54,964 nt of DNA from Candidatus Limnocylindria bacterium (GTDB taxonomy: Bacteria; Chloroflexota; Limnocylindria; P2-11E), in assembly GCA_036523395.1 (NCBI GenBank), contig DATDEH010000090.1, positions 1-54,964 of the forward strand. The letters are read 5' to 3'. A model generated the notes under the pieces. The model was not told the DNA's origin, made no database searches, and saw only the letters and a program-made list of their open reading frames with translations. This document shows positions 8,929 to 17,334 of the stretch, piece after piece. Both the position numbers and the translations under genes were made by a program. The stretch's first letter is position 1; every line of letters starts with the position of its first letter.

Positions 8929-11123
8929 TCCACCGGCGGGCTCTCCGCCCAGATCCGGCCTCCATGAGCCTGCACGATGCCTCTGCAGATCGCGAGGCCG
9001 ATCCCAGTGCCGGCGATGCCTCGAGCTCGTGCGACCTGTCCACGATGGAACCGCTCGAAAACACTTTCCAGCTCCTCGGCCTTGATCCCGAGGCCCTCGT
9101 CGAGCACGCTCACGACGATCTCTTTTCCGTGGGCCGTGGCACGCACGGCGATATTGCCGCCCTCCGGCGAGTACTTGATCGCGTTGTCCAGCAGGTTGTA
9201 CAAGACCTGCTCGACGCGACGAGCGTCCGCCCAGATGGGAGGCAGCGTCGAAGGCACGGCCACCACGAAGCGATGGTCCGTCCCGCGTAGCTGGATGCGC
9301 TCGACCGCGGCATGCACGAGCGGTCCCAGCCGGATCGGGACCGGAGACACGCTGAGCGAGCCCGCGCCGATCTTCGTCATGTCCAGCAAGTTGTCGACGA
9401 GCTCCTTGAGCTCGTTGCTCGCGTCGGCGATCACCTCGATGCAGTGCCGCATGGCGACAGTGTCCTTCGGAGCATCGGGCAGCAGGAGGGTCGTGGCGTA
9501 GCCCATGATGAAACCCAGCGGCGTGCGCAGCTCATGCGAGACGGTGGACAGGAACTCTTCCTTGAGGCGGTCCACCTCCGCCTCTGCGGAGATGTCGCGC
9601 AGCACGTGGACGATGCCGGCGACCCGGCCCGTCTGATCGCGGATGGCCGAGCGCGTGATGGCCACGTTCGCCTCGCCGCCGCCCTGCCGGCGCAGGATGG
9701 TCTTGCTCACGCCCAGATCGGGCTGCGCAGACAGCAGCGGACAATCGCGCCGGCAATCGTCGAGCGCCGCGTCGTTCGGGCAGATCACCTCACAACACGG
9801 TCGGCCGAGGACGTCCTCGACGTTCCAGCCGGTCAGTGCCGAGGCCGACGGATTGAACGCGGTGATCCGCAGATCCGGGTCGGTCGTTACGACAGCGTCG
9901 GCCATGGATGACACGATGCCTTCGTATCGGCTCTTCTCCAGAGCCAGGTCCGACAGCGCGCCCTGGAGCTCGCGACGCATGTCGTCGAAGGCCTCGGCCA
10001 GCACGCGCACCTCGCCCTCCCCGTCGCGCGGGACCGGCGTCGAGAGGTCGCCGGCGGCGATCTGGCGGCTGGCGGCCGCGAGCGCAAGGATCGGGCGGGC
10101 AACGCTCCGCGTCGTGAGCCAAACGAGGACCAGCGCCAACCCGAGCGACAGCGTTCCGAAGAGGATGATCTGCTGTTGCCAGCGGCTCGCGTCCGCCGAC
10201 AGCTCCGCGTCCGACCCGCCGATCGCGAGCCCCCACGGGACGCTCCGCAGTGGCACGAAGGCCATGTCGTGGCGCTGGCCCTGGTCCGCGGGATCGACCG
10301 GTCCCACGGGCGCGGTCAATCCAACAGCACTCGCGTGCCCGGCGAGAAGTGGTTCGTAGAAGTCGGGATGCTCGCCCGGGCCCAGTGCGTGCCCGGCCTC
10401 CGACGACGCGACCACGCGATCGTATTGATCGATGAGCTCGGCGTGTCCGGTGTGGGCGAGACCACGCGCGCTCGCCACGAGATCGTGGATCGGGCCTTGA
10501 TCGGGCCGCATCACCAGACCGAGGACTCCGATCGCCTGGCCATCGATCCCAATGACAGGCACGGCAAGAAATGCCGCGACCCGATGCTCGAGAGTGTGGA
10601 CCCCCGATGCGTACCGCGTCCGCGTGGCCAGCGGCGCGAGCAGCGACGGCTGAGAACCGACGTAGTCGGCCCGCAGGCCCGGATCCATGGCCGTAGACCA
10701 GGTGATGGCCCCGTTCCCACCAAGGAAAACGACCCCGCCGACACGTGAGTCTTCTAGGCCGAACGCATCGTCCAGTACCTGCCTTTGCCGCGTCGGGTCC
10801 CCGGACGCTTGGCCGACCAGCATCGCAACGCGCTCGAGTCGACCGAACCGCAGCTCGATGTCGGAGTCGATGAAGCTCGCGGTGGACGTTGCCACGCTGA
10901 GCCACTGCCCGATGGTGCGCTGCTTGCCATCGTCGGCGATCGCGGACCCAAGCATGCCGAACAACGAGAAGATGCCGATGAGGCCGAGGACGACGAATGT
11001 GCCGATCTGCCAGCGCAGGGGAAGGCCGGAGGCGCGTTGACCCAAGGCTCTGATCGCTCGTCCTGCACGTCCGAGGCGGGCCCGTTTGTCGACGCCCCAC
11101 ACCCGGGCTTGAAGACCGTTCAT
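8844..11123 (-). CDS. Membrane sensor histidine kinase (Cache-like sensor, HAMP, PAS, HisKA, HATPase)
   Basis: A 759-residue protein. A first membrane helix lies at about 40-62, then an extracytoplasmic Cache-like sensor (~65-310), a second helix (~313-337), HAMP, and a PAS domain (~400-510). HisKA with SHELRTPLG follows at ~528, then an HATPase with DNAIKYSPEGG and GTGIGLAIC. The PAS domain carries an unusual cysteine cluster (LGRPCCEVICPNDA, then DDCRRDCPLL). Similar Cys-rich PAS insertions are known in other sensors and could bind metal or sense redox state; that is inferred. It is cotranscribed with the downstream regulator, and two small genes precede it. Confidence 0.92.
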   Translation of the reverse strand: MNGLQARVWGVDKRARLGRAGRAIRALGQRASGLPLRWQIGTFVVLGLIGIFSLFGMLGSAIADDGKQRTIGQWLSVATSTASFIDSDIELRFGRLERVAMLVGQASGDPTRQRQVLDDAFGLEDSRVGGVVFLGGNGAITWSTAMDPGLRADYVGSQPSLLAPLATRTRYASGVHTLEHRVAAFLAVPVIGIDGQAIGVLGLVMRPDQGPIHDLVASARGLAHTGHAELIDQYDRVVASSEAGHALGPGEHPDFYEPLLAGHASAVGLTAPVGPVDPADQGQRHDMAFVPLRSVPWGLAIGGSDAELSADASRWQQQIILFGTLSLGLALVLVWLTTRSVARPILALAAASRQIAAGDLSTPVPRDGEGEVRVLAEAFDDMRRELQGALSDLALEKSRYEGIVSSMADAVVTTDPDLRITAFNPSASALTGWNVEDVLGRPCCEVICPNDAALDDCRRDCPLLSAQPDLGVSKTILRRQGGGEANVAITRSAIRDQTGRVAGIVHVLRDISAEAEVDRLKEEFLSTVSHELRTPLGFIMGYATTLLLPDAPKDTVAMRHCIEVIADASNELKELVDNLLDMTKIGAGSLSVSPVPIRLGPLVHAAVERIQLRGTDHRFVVAVPSTLPPIWADARRVEQVLYNLLDNAIKYSPEGGNIAVRATAHGKEIVVSVLDEGLGIKAEELESVFERFHRGQVARARGIAGTGIGLAICRGIVQAHGGRIWAESPPVEWRLGRQPGTAIRFTVPVAMAQTVGASN

Positions 11124-11244
11124 CTGATCTGCCTCACGCTGTTGTGCTCTGTTTGCCCCTCACGCGCATGGGCCGTTCGGCTCAACTGACCCTTGAAACC
11201 CGCCCGCGCGATCGAGCCGTTCGTCACATTGGAGCCTCGGCGCC

Positions 11245-11478
11245 TTAGACCGCCCGCATCCTCCGGTGGTGCTGGTACAACCACTCCAGGTAACTCCGGT
11301 CCACGTCGCGAATCCCCGCAGGCTCGATGCGCTCGCACACGATGTACGGTGGCGAGACCCTGTCGTTCAGCTCTTTCAGCGATGGGCAGCCGAAGCATTC
11401 GTCGATGTCGAGGTCGGCGCGGCGCATCGTGCAGTACACGTGGCCCCCCGCCAAGTAGGAGCGGTGGGTGTCAGTCAC
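11245..11478 (-). CDS. Small four-cysteine protein (paralogue of 30945-31130)
   Basis: A 77-residue protein with Cys in HVYCTMRR, IDECFGCPS and YIVCER. The spacing is C-x13-C-x2-C-P-x17-C, close to the small protein at 30945-31130, so a zinc- or iron-binding knuckle is likely. The GTG start at 11478 overlaps the TGA of the upstream 43-residue membrane protein (GTGACTGA), which supports this start over a TTG at 11529. I know no named family. Both copies sit in two-component operons, suggesting an accessory signalling role. Confidence 0.6.
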   Translation of the reverse strand: MTDTHRSYLAGGHVYCTMRRADLDIDECFGCPSLKELNDRVSPPYIVCERIEPAGIRDVDRSYLEWLYQHHRRMRAV

Positions 11479-11602
11479 CGGATCGCGGTTCGGCGCGGTG
11501 CCGCGGCAGGCGTGGCGTGAGGACCGCAAGGAGATAGACGGCCGCTACGAGCGCAACGAGCGTCACGACGGCCCAGACGCCGAGTGCGACCTCGAAGGTC
11601 AT
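11471..11602 (-). CDS. Single-helix membrane small protein (43 aa)
   Basis: The frame encodes MTFEVALGVWAVV, a continuous hydrophobic helix through YLLAVL, and a basic, proline-rich tail (TPRLPRHRAEPRSGD). Its stop overlaps the start of the four-cysteine protein by 8 nt. It heads the minus-strand unit that continues to the kinase. Composition and coupling argue it is real. It could modulate the membrane kinase, but no function can be read from the sequence. Confidence 0.5.
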   Translation of the reverse strand: MTFEVALGVWAVVTLVALVAAVYLLAVLTPRLPRHRAEPRSGD

Positions 11603-11638
11603 CCGGCGATGCTGGTGCGGGCGAGATCGCTCCGTGAA

Positions 11639-11674
11639 GAGCCGAACGGACCACCGGGATGGGCCGGTCCGGCC
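11639..11674. promoter_or_regulatory. Pair of DosR-like dyads between divergent units
   Basis: GAGCCGAACGGACC (11639) and GGGCCGGTCCGGCC (11661) start 22 bp apart, 36-71 nt before the response regulator at 11710 and 37-72 nt before the membrane small protein at 11602. They match the dyad seen at many stress promoters in this window. Confidence 0.4.
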
Positions 11675-11709
11675 CTATTCCGAAGTGTGTCAAAGCTGAG
11701 TCTGGACGC

Positions 11710-12801
11710 ATGCTCGCTGAACCGCCCTTCGTCGTCGTCGCCAGCGACGACCTCGTCGCGCTCACTTCCCAACGGGACGCGCTGCGGGTCGCGGGCGCTC
11801 AGGTCGCTGCCTGTAAACAGGTGAGAGTGGCGCTGGATGCGATCACGTTCCACGTCCCCACGGTCGTCGTGGCCGATGTGGGCATGGACGACGGCCGGGG
11901 TTGGGACGTCGTGCACGCCGCTCGGGCCGCGGGCCGGCTCTCGACCATCGTCCTCGACCGCCGCGGCGACGCGGGCACGCGGCGCGCGGCCTTCTCCGCC
12001 GGCGCCGACGACGTCATCCGCATTCCGTGCGACCTCGATGAGCTCACGACGCGGGTGCTCACGCTGGCCAGCCGCGCTGATCGCGGCGCCGCTGCGACCG
12101 TCCATCGGCTGCACGGACTCACCGTCGACGTTTCGGCGCACGCGGTCCGTCTTCACGGCCGGCCGGTCGTCCTCACGGCACAGCAGTTCGCGATCCTGGC
12201 GGCGCTGTTCGAGGCGAACGGCGTGGCTCTTCCGCGAGAACGACTCCTTGCGCGCATCGAGGCTCTCGATGACGAGCCCCCGTCGGAGCGCGCGATCGAC
12301 CTCCACGTGACTCGTCTGCGTCGCCGTCTCGGCGATGACGCGAAGCAGCCTCGCTACATCGAAGCCGTTTATGGCGTGGGCTACCGTCTGGCGACCGACG
12401 CTCCCGGACCGGCGCAGCTCGGCGACAGCGCGGAGGACGTCCTCGCCGCGCTGCCCGACGCGCTTCTCGTGATCGACGCGCGCCGCATGATCCGCTTCGC
12501 GAACGACGCGGCCGTGCGCCTGTTCGCGCGTCCCCGCACCGAGCTTCTGGGACGGACCTGCGGCGAGCTGCTGCAGTGCACGGACTGCGCGGGCACGTCG
12601 CTCGACGGCCCGCGCTGTTTCGTCCGTGCGCTGCGGCCGGGCACCACCGCACTTCGCGACATGCCCGCGCGGATCCAGGCAGGCGAGGAGCGCGTCCCGG
12701 TATCGCTCACCTACGGACAGGTCCAGGCCGACGGGCTCGTCACGCTACAGCTCCGACCGCGCGCGGAAGAAGATCCGAAGGGGTCGGCCCGCCCAGCCTG
12801 A
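11710..12801 (+). CDS. Response regulator with degenerate receiver, winged helix and C-terminal Cys-rich PAS
   Basis: A 363-residue protein. Residues ~1-115 form a receiver with the acceptor Asp kept (VVVADVGMDD), but the acidic pair is ASDD and the conserved Lys is Arg (VIRIPCD). An OmpR-type winged helix follows (~130-225, ending YIEAVYGVGYRL), then a PAS domain (~235-345) with Cys in LGRTCGELLQCTDC and GPRCFV. DNA-binding domain before PAS is an uncommon order; the PAS may sense ligand or redox state directly. ATG 11710 is chosen because the receiver begins there. It lies immediately before the benzoyl-CoA operon and is its most likely local regulator. Confidence 0.85.
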   Translation: MLAEPPFVVVASDDLVALTSQRDALRVAGAQVAACKQVRVALDAITFHVPTVVVADVGMDDGRGWDVVHAARAAGRLSTIVLDRRGDAGTRRAAFSAGADDVIRIPCDLDELTTRVLTLASRADRGAAATVHRLHGLTVDVSAHAVRLHGRPVVLTAQQFAILAALFEANGVALPRERLLARIEALDDEPPSERAIDLHVTRLRRRLGDDAKQPRYIEAVYGVGYRLATDAPGPAQLGDSAEDVLAALPDALLVIDARRMIRFANDAAVRLFARPRTELLGRTCGELLQCTDCAGTSLDGPRCFVRALRPGTTALRDMPARIQAGEERVPVSLTYGQVQADGLVTLQLRPRAEEDPKGSARPA

Positions 12802-12829
12802 CATCGGTCGGACACGATCGAGCCATAGC
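12799..12829 (+). promoter_or_regulatory. Operator/promoter of the bcr unit
   Basis: TGACA at 12799 and GGACA at 12810 form an 11-bp direct repeat with the core TGAC-N4-GTC-N-GAC, ending in GATC. A TAGC begins exactly 27 nt after the first T. The same layout with identical spacing precedes the second benzoyl-CoA unit at 19644. The GNAT gene starts 10 nt after the TAGC element, so the transcript may be nearly leaderless. Confidence 0.55.
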
Positions 12830-12838
12830 CTCGCCGGC

Positions 12839-13270
12839 ATGCGGACGGTCGCGACCGCCCCTCTCGTCGTCACCCTCGACAGGCCGGATCTCGTGCGCCT
12901 GGGAGAGCTTTCGGCGCGTCTGGGCGCCGACAGCGCGCGGGACTGGTCGGGCCGTCTCGGGCGTTCCGGGACCGTTGCGCTGGGCGCGGAGTCGGATGGC
13001 AGGCTCGTCGCGTACGCGGCCGCCGAGGTGCGCCGATCCTTCGGACGCGCCACGCCAGCCGCGTGGATCGACGCATTCGGCGTCGATCTCGCGTACCGCG
13101 GGCATGGCATCGGACGAACGCTCCTCGCGGAGCTGTTGTCGCGTCTGCGCTCGGAGGGCGCCGATCACGTGTTCACGCTCGTTCCGCTGCATGACCGGAC
13201 GATGGCGCCGTTCTTCCGCGAGCTGGGCTTCCGCGACGAGCCGATCACGCCGCTGGGGAGAGAGCTGTGA
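12839..13270 (+). CDS. GNAT-family N-acetyltransferase
   Basis: A 143-residue single-domain acetyltransferase. The acetyl-CoA pyrophosphate loop is YRGHGIGRTLL (about residue 85), preceded by the strand DAFGVDLAY and followed by HVFTLVPLHD and FFRELGF, the standard GNAT ending. It is the first gene of the benzoyl-CoA unit, and its stop overlaps the bcrC start (GTGA). Lysine acetylation controls acyl-CoA enzymes in other benzoate degraders such as Rhodopseudomonas palustris; a role in modifying pathway enzymes is inferred from position only. Confidence 0.85.
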   Translation: MRTVATAPLVVTLDRPDLVRLGELSARLGADSARDWSGRLGRSGTVALGAESDGRLVAYAAAEVRRSFGRATPAAWIDAFGVDLAYRGHGIGRTLLAELLSRLRSEGADHVFTLVPLHDRTMAPFFRELGFRDEPITPLGREL

Positions 13271-14433
13271 CGCTGGCGACGGCCGCGCCGATCGAGGCCG
13301 TTGAGCGCTACCGCGAGTCCGTCGAAGATCGTGCTTTCCCCACGGTCCGCGAATGGCGCGCTCGCACCGGACGCATGGTCACCGGATGCTTCCCGGTCTA
13401 CGCGCCGGTGGAGCTCGCGTACGCGGCGGGGATGCTGCCTGTCGGTCTCTTCGGCGCGGGTAACCAGATCGAGATGGCGCACGCCGACTCGCGGTTCCAG
13501 TCTTTCATCTGCTCGATCGTGAAGAGCACGCTCGAGCTCGCGTTCGTCGATCGCCTGGCTCCGTTCGACGCGCTCATGTTCGAGTCGATCTGCGACCCCG
13601 CGCGGAATCTCGCGAGCGTGATGGCACGGAACTTCCCGGACCGGCACGTCACCTACGTGCACCTGCCACAGAACATGACTTCGCCCGCGACCGTCGACTA
13701 TCTCGCCGGCGAGTACCGGCGCGCGGCGGACGAGCTTGGCACGGTGAGCGGGCACGTCGTGGGCACGGAGGATCTTCGCTCGGCGATCGGCGCATTCAAC
13801 GGTCTTCGTGCGCGCCTGCGCGAGATCTACCAGCTGCGCGCGTCGTCGCCCGAAAAGATCTCGACCGCCGAGCTCTACACCCTCGCGCGGCTCGCGACGC
13901 TCACCGATCCGGCCGACAGCGAGCCGCTGATCGCCGAAAGCATCGCGACCGCGCGTGCCCGCGAGTCGCGACCGAAGGATCGCGTCCGGGTGGTGCTGGT
14001 CGGCTCGTTCTGCGAGCAGCCGCCGCTCGAGCTCATCACGGCGATCGAGGAGTCCGGCTGCTACATCCTCGACGACGACTTCCTGCTCGGGTGGCGACTC
14101 TTCAAGCGCGACATCGCCGTCGACGGCGATCCGTTCCGTGCGCTCGCGCTCGCGTATCTCGATGGGAGCGTCCACCTCAGCACGAAGCACGACCTGCGCC
14201 AGCCGCGCGCCGCCGCGCTCATCGCGAGCGCGCGAGCTCACCGCGCCGACGCGGTCATCTTCCTCGGCGCGAAGTTCTGCGAGCCGGGGCTCTTCGATTA
14301 CGCCCTCTACCGGAAGGCACTGGAGCAAGAGGCCATCCCGCATCTCTTCCTCGAGTTCGAAGAGAAGATGTGGATGTACGACAAGATCCGAACGGAGGTC
14401 GAGACCTTCGTGGAATCGATGCTGTTCACATGA
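13267..14433 (+). CDS. bcrC: Benzoyl-CoA reductase subunit C (2-hydroxyacyl-CoA dehydratase family)
   Basis: A 388-residue member of the HgdB/BcrB-BcrC family, which carries the [4Fe-4S] clusters and aromatic substrate of the ATP-dependent reductase. Cysteines at family-typical places are visible: MVTGCFPVYAPVE, QSFICSIV, FESICDPARN, VGSFCEQPP and AKFCEPGLFD. The length fits BcrC (~385) and the gene order C-B-A-D matches Thauera and Rhodopseudomonas. The complex reduces benzoyl-CoA to cyclohexa-1,5-diene-1-carbonyl-CoA with two electrons from ferredoxin and two ATP. It is coupled to both neighbours by 4-nt overlaps. A related 2-hydroxyacyl-CoA dehydratase is the alternative, made unlikely by the neighbouring had, dch and hydrolase. 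Confidence 0.88.
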   Translation: MTLATAAPIEAVERYRESVEDRAFPTVREWRARTGRMVTGCFPVYAPVELAYAAGMLPVGLFGAGNQIEMAHADSRFQSFICSIVKSTLELAFVDRLAPFDALMFESICDPARNLASVMARNFPDRHVTYVHLPQNMTSPATVDYLAGEYRRAADELGTVSGHVVGTEDLRSAIGAFNGLRARLREIYQLRASSPEKISTAELYTLARLATLTDPADSEPLIAESIATARARESRPKDRVRVVLVGSFCEQPPLELITAIEESGCYILDDDFLLGWRLFKRDIAVDGDPFRALALAYLDGSVHLSTKHDLRQPRAAALIASARAHRADAVIFLGAKFCEPGLFDYALYRKALEQEAIPHLFLEFEEKMWMYDKIRTEVETFVESMLFT

Positions 14434-15734
14434 CCGAGACAAAGGAGATCCGTTACCAGGGCCACCTGCACGAGCTGCAGAAACAGCTCATGGGCGACTA
14501 CTACGCGCAGCTCACGGCGATCGCTACCGGAAGGTCCGACACCAAGAACGCGCACCTGCTCATCGCCGGCAACCCGGTCGAGCTCGTCCGCGCGTTCGGC
14601 ATGATCCCGGTGTTCCCCGAGGTGAACGTCCTTCAGCTCGCGGTGCGCAAACAGTCGCTGCCGCTCATCCAGAAGGCCGAGGAGCTGGGCTACGCCGTCG
14701 ACAATTGCGCTTACGTGAAGGCCGACGTCGGCCTCTATCTCTCCGGTTATCAGGCGCCGTACGGCACGATCCCGAAGGCCGACCTCCTCCTCTGCAACTA
14801 CGTCGGCTGCAACGTGTACCTCAACTGGTTCGAGCACCTCGCGGAGCTCACCGGCGCGCCCGCGGTGAACATCGACATCCCATTCGTCCGCTCCGCTGAC
14901 GGCGAGCCGTCGCCGGGCGACGTCGACTACGTCGTGAAACAGCTGGAAGAGCTCATCGTCCAGCTCGAGAACATCACCGGCACCTCGCTCGATATGCCCA
15001 GGCTCCGCCGGACCGTGGAGAATTCGGCGCTCGTCGGCGAGATGTGGGCCGAGATCAAGGACCTGACGAAGCGGCGGCCGGCGCCTTATGACGCGTACTT
15101 CGACTCGGTCACGATGATGGCGGTCCTCTACTGCCTTCGCGGCACCGACGAGGCGGTGACCTTCTTCGAGGCCGCGCGCGAGGAGCTCTCGCGGCGCGCG
15201 GCGAAGGGGGAGGGGCCGCTGCCCGAGGAGCGTTTCCGCGTCGTCATCGAAGGCCCGCCGCCGTGGCCGTTCCTGCGCGTGTTCCGTGACATGTTCTCGC
15301 GCTGGGGCGCGGTCGCGGTCGCATCGACCTATTCGACGGTCGGCGGGATCTGGGAGTTCGGTTTCCGTCACGATCCGCAGCGGCCGATCGAGTCGATCGC
15401 GCGACACATGCTGCAGTACAACCTCTGCAACCGGACCTTCCTGCAGCGCTACGACCAGATGGCCCGCTACGTGGACGAGTGGTCCGCCGACGCGGTCGTG
15501 ATCCACTCCGTGAAGAGCTGCCGGCTCTTCTCGGCGGGGCAGGGCGACATGCGCGAGTACTTCGTGCGCGAGCGCGAGGTCCCGACTCTCCTGATCGAGT
15601 CGGACCTCGAGGATCCGCGCTACTTCTCGCAGGCGCAGCTACGCAACCGTATCGACGCGTTCTTCGAGGCGCTCTCGCAGAGGCGCCTCACCGCCGCGTC
15701 CGATGCGCAGCTCGCGGCCGGGGGTGCGCGGTGA
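14430..15734 (+). CDS. bcrB: Benzoyl-CoA reductase subunit B (2-hydroxyacyl-CoA dehydratase family)
   Basis: A 434-residue protein starting [20 protein letters not shown] 14430 overlaps the bcrC stop (ATGA). Family features include [43 protein letters not shown] and a late [20 protein letters not shown], whose cysteines would ligate [4Fe-4S] clusters. With BcrC it forms the catalytic half of the class I benzoyl-CoA reductase. Its length agrees with BcrB/BadE/BzdO. The rest of the enzyme (two ATPase subunits) follows directly. Confidence 0.88.
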   Translation: MTETKEIRYQGHLHELQKQLMGDYYAQLTAIATGRSDTKNAHLLIAGNPVELVRAFGMIPVFPEVNVLQLAVRKQSLPLIQKAEELGYAVDNCAYVKADVGLYLSGYQAPYGTIPKADLLLCNYVGCNVYLNWFEHLAELTGAPAVNIDIPFVRSADGEPSPGDVDYVVKQLEELIVQLENITGTSLDMPRLRRTVENSALVGEMWAEIKDLTKRRPAPYDAYFDSVTMMAVLYCLRGTDEAVTFFEAAREELSRRAAKGEGPLPEERFRVVIEGPPPWPFLRVFRDMFSRWGAVAVASTYSTVGGIWEFGFRHDPQRPIESIARHMLQYNLCNRTFLQRYDQMARYVDEWSADAVVIHSVKSCRLFSAGQGDMREYFVREREVPTLLIESDLEDPRYFSQAQLRNRIDAFFEALSQRRLTAASDAQLAAGGAR

Positions 15735-16531
15735 GGTACTGCGTCGGCGTCGACGTCGGCTCCACCCAGACGAAGGCCGTGCTGCTCGATGAGGATCGCC
15801 GCATCGTCGCGCGCTCGCTCGTCGATACGGGCGCTTATCTGGTGCGCGCTGCCGAGCGCGCGTACGACAAGGCCCTCGCGGAAGCCGGTGTCGTCCGGGG
15901 CGATGTCGGCTACGTGATCGGCACCGGGTATGGACGCTTCAAGGTCGCGTTCGGCGACGACCAGGTCACGGAGATCTCCTGCCACGCCAAAGGGGCGTGG
16001 GCCCTCTACCCGAACACGCGCACCGTCATCGACATCGGCGGGCAGGATACGAAGGCGATCAAGGTGAGCGACCGCGGCGAGGTGCTCGACTTCGCGATGA
16101 ACGACAAGTGCGCGGCGGGCAGCGGGCGGTTCCTCACGAATTCGGCCGAGGCCCTGGGCATGGACGTGAGTGCCATCGGCGCGAAGTCACTCGAGTCGCG
16201 CAACCCGGTCCGGCTCTCGACGGTGTGCACGATCTTCGTCGAGACGGACATCCTCTCGTACCTGGCTTCGGGTAAGAAAGTCGAGGACATCCTCGCCGGC
16301 GTGCACGGCGCCATCGGCTCGCGCACCGTTGCGCTGGTCCGCCGCGTGGGCGCCGAGTCCGAGGTCACGTTCACCGGCGGCGTGGCTCGCAACGTCGGCA
16401 TGATCCGGGCGATCGAGGAGAAGGTCGGCCTCCCCATCAACGTGAGCGCCGACTCGCACTACACCGGCGCGCTCGGTGCGGCGATCTTCGCCGTCGAACG
16501 GATGCTCGCGAGCGCGGAGGTGATGGCATGA
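15731..16531 (+). CDS. bcrA: Benzoyl-CoA reductase ATPase subunit A (BadF/BadG/BcrA/BcrD family)
   Basis: A 266-residue ATPase of the acetate-kinase/HSP70 fold: [35 protein letters not shown], and TFTGGVARN near the C-terminus. Cys in [11 protein letters not shown] and STVCTIFVE are the expected ligands of the [4Fe-4S] cluster bridging the two ATPase subunits. The protein couples ATP hydrolysis to electron transfer into BcrBC. GTG 15731 overlaps the bcrB stop. From memory, Thauera BcrA is much larger (~48 kDa); this length is nearer the Azoarcus BzdP/BzdQ size, so the A/D naming rests on gene order. Confidence 0.85.
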   Translation: MRYCVGVDVGSTQTKAVLLDEDRRIVARSLVDTGAYLVRAAERAYDKALAEAGVVRGDVGYVIGTGYGRFKVAFGDDQVTEISCHAKGAWALYPNTRTVIDIGGQDTKAIKVSDRGEVLDFAMNDKCAAGSGRFLTNSAEALGMDVSAIGAKSLESRNPVRLSTVCTIFVETDILSYLASGKKVEDILAGVHGAIGSRTVALVRRVGAESEVTFTGGVARNVGMIRAIEEKVGLPINVSADSHYTGALGAAIFAVERMLASAEVMA

Positions 16532-17334
16532 CGCCATCGCTCGTCGCCGGTATCGACATGGGCTCCCGGACCGCCAAGGCCGTCCTGCTCGATCCGAGCG
16601 GCGCGATGCTTGGCTCGGGCATCGCCCGCATGCGGCCGGACTTCGCCGGCCTCGCGCGCGACGCCCTCGACCAAGCGATCGCGGTGGCTCACGCGTCGCC
16701 GGAAGACGTCGCATATGTCGCGACGACCGGGATGGGCCGCTACAACGTGCCCTTCCGCGACGTCCAGGTGACCGACATCACGGCGGTCGCGCGCGGCGCA
16801 GCCGAGCTCTTCCCACTCACGCGTTCGATCCTCGACATCGGCGCGCAGAGCACGCGGGCGATGCGCGTGCTGGACGGCGGCCGCGTGAAGGAGTTCCGGA
16901 CGAACGACAAGTGCGCAGCCGGCGCGGGCGGCTTCGCCGAGCGCGCCGCGCGCTATCTCGAGATCAAGCTCGAGGACCTGGGCGCTCTCTCGAACAAGGC
17001 CGACAGCCCGCAGGTCATCTCGTCGGTGTGCGCGGTGTTCGCCGAGTCCGAGATCATCAACCTTGTCACCGCGGGCCAGAGCGTCGAGAACATCGTGCGT
17101 GGAATCCACGACTCGCTCGCGCAGCGGGGGTTCCAGCTGCTCAAGCGGGTCGGTCTCGAGGCCGAGATCACCTTCGTCGGCGGCATGGCGCTACAGGACG
17201 GAATGGTGCGCGCACTCGAGGCCGCGCTCGGCCACGCGGTGAACGTGGCTAGGCAGCCGGAGCTCTGCGCCGCGCTCGGCGCTGCGCTGCTCGCGCGCCA
17301 GCGGCTCGCACGACAGGAAGGGGTGGCAGCATGA
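16528..17334 (+). CDS. bcrD: Benzoyl-CoA reductase ATPase subunit D (BadF/BadG/BcrA/BcrD family)
   Basis: The second ATPase subunit, 268 residues: [60 protein letters not shown] and SSVCAVFAE hold the two Cys expected for its half of the bridging [4Fe-4S] cluster. It forms a heterodimer with BcrA. ATGA overlap links it to bcrA, and its own stop overlaps the hydrolase start. DIGAQST differs from the DIGGQDT loop of the partner; this asymmetry between the two ATPases may matter for nucleotide chemistry. Confidence 0.85.
   Translation: MTPSLVAGIDMGSRTAKAVLLDPSGAMLGSGIARMRPDFAGLARDALDQAIAVAHASPEDVAYVATTGMGRYNVPFRDVQVTDITAVARGAAELFPLTRSILDIGAQSTRAMRVLDGGRVKEFRTNDKCAAGAGGFAERAARYLEIKLEDLGALSNKADSPQVISSVCAVFAESEIINLVTAGQSVENIVRGIHDSLAQRGFQLLKRVGLEAEITFVGGMALQDGMVRALEAALGHAVNVARQPELCAALGAALLARQRLARQEGVAA

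Noticed and set aside
14091-14429. Upstream extension of the bcrB frame into bcrC
   Set aside because: Codons upstream of ATG 14430 translate to Arg-rich nonsense; the ATGA overlap fixes the start.
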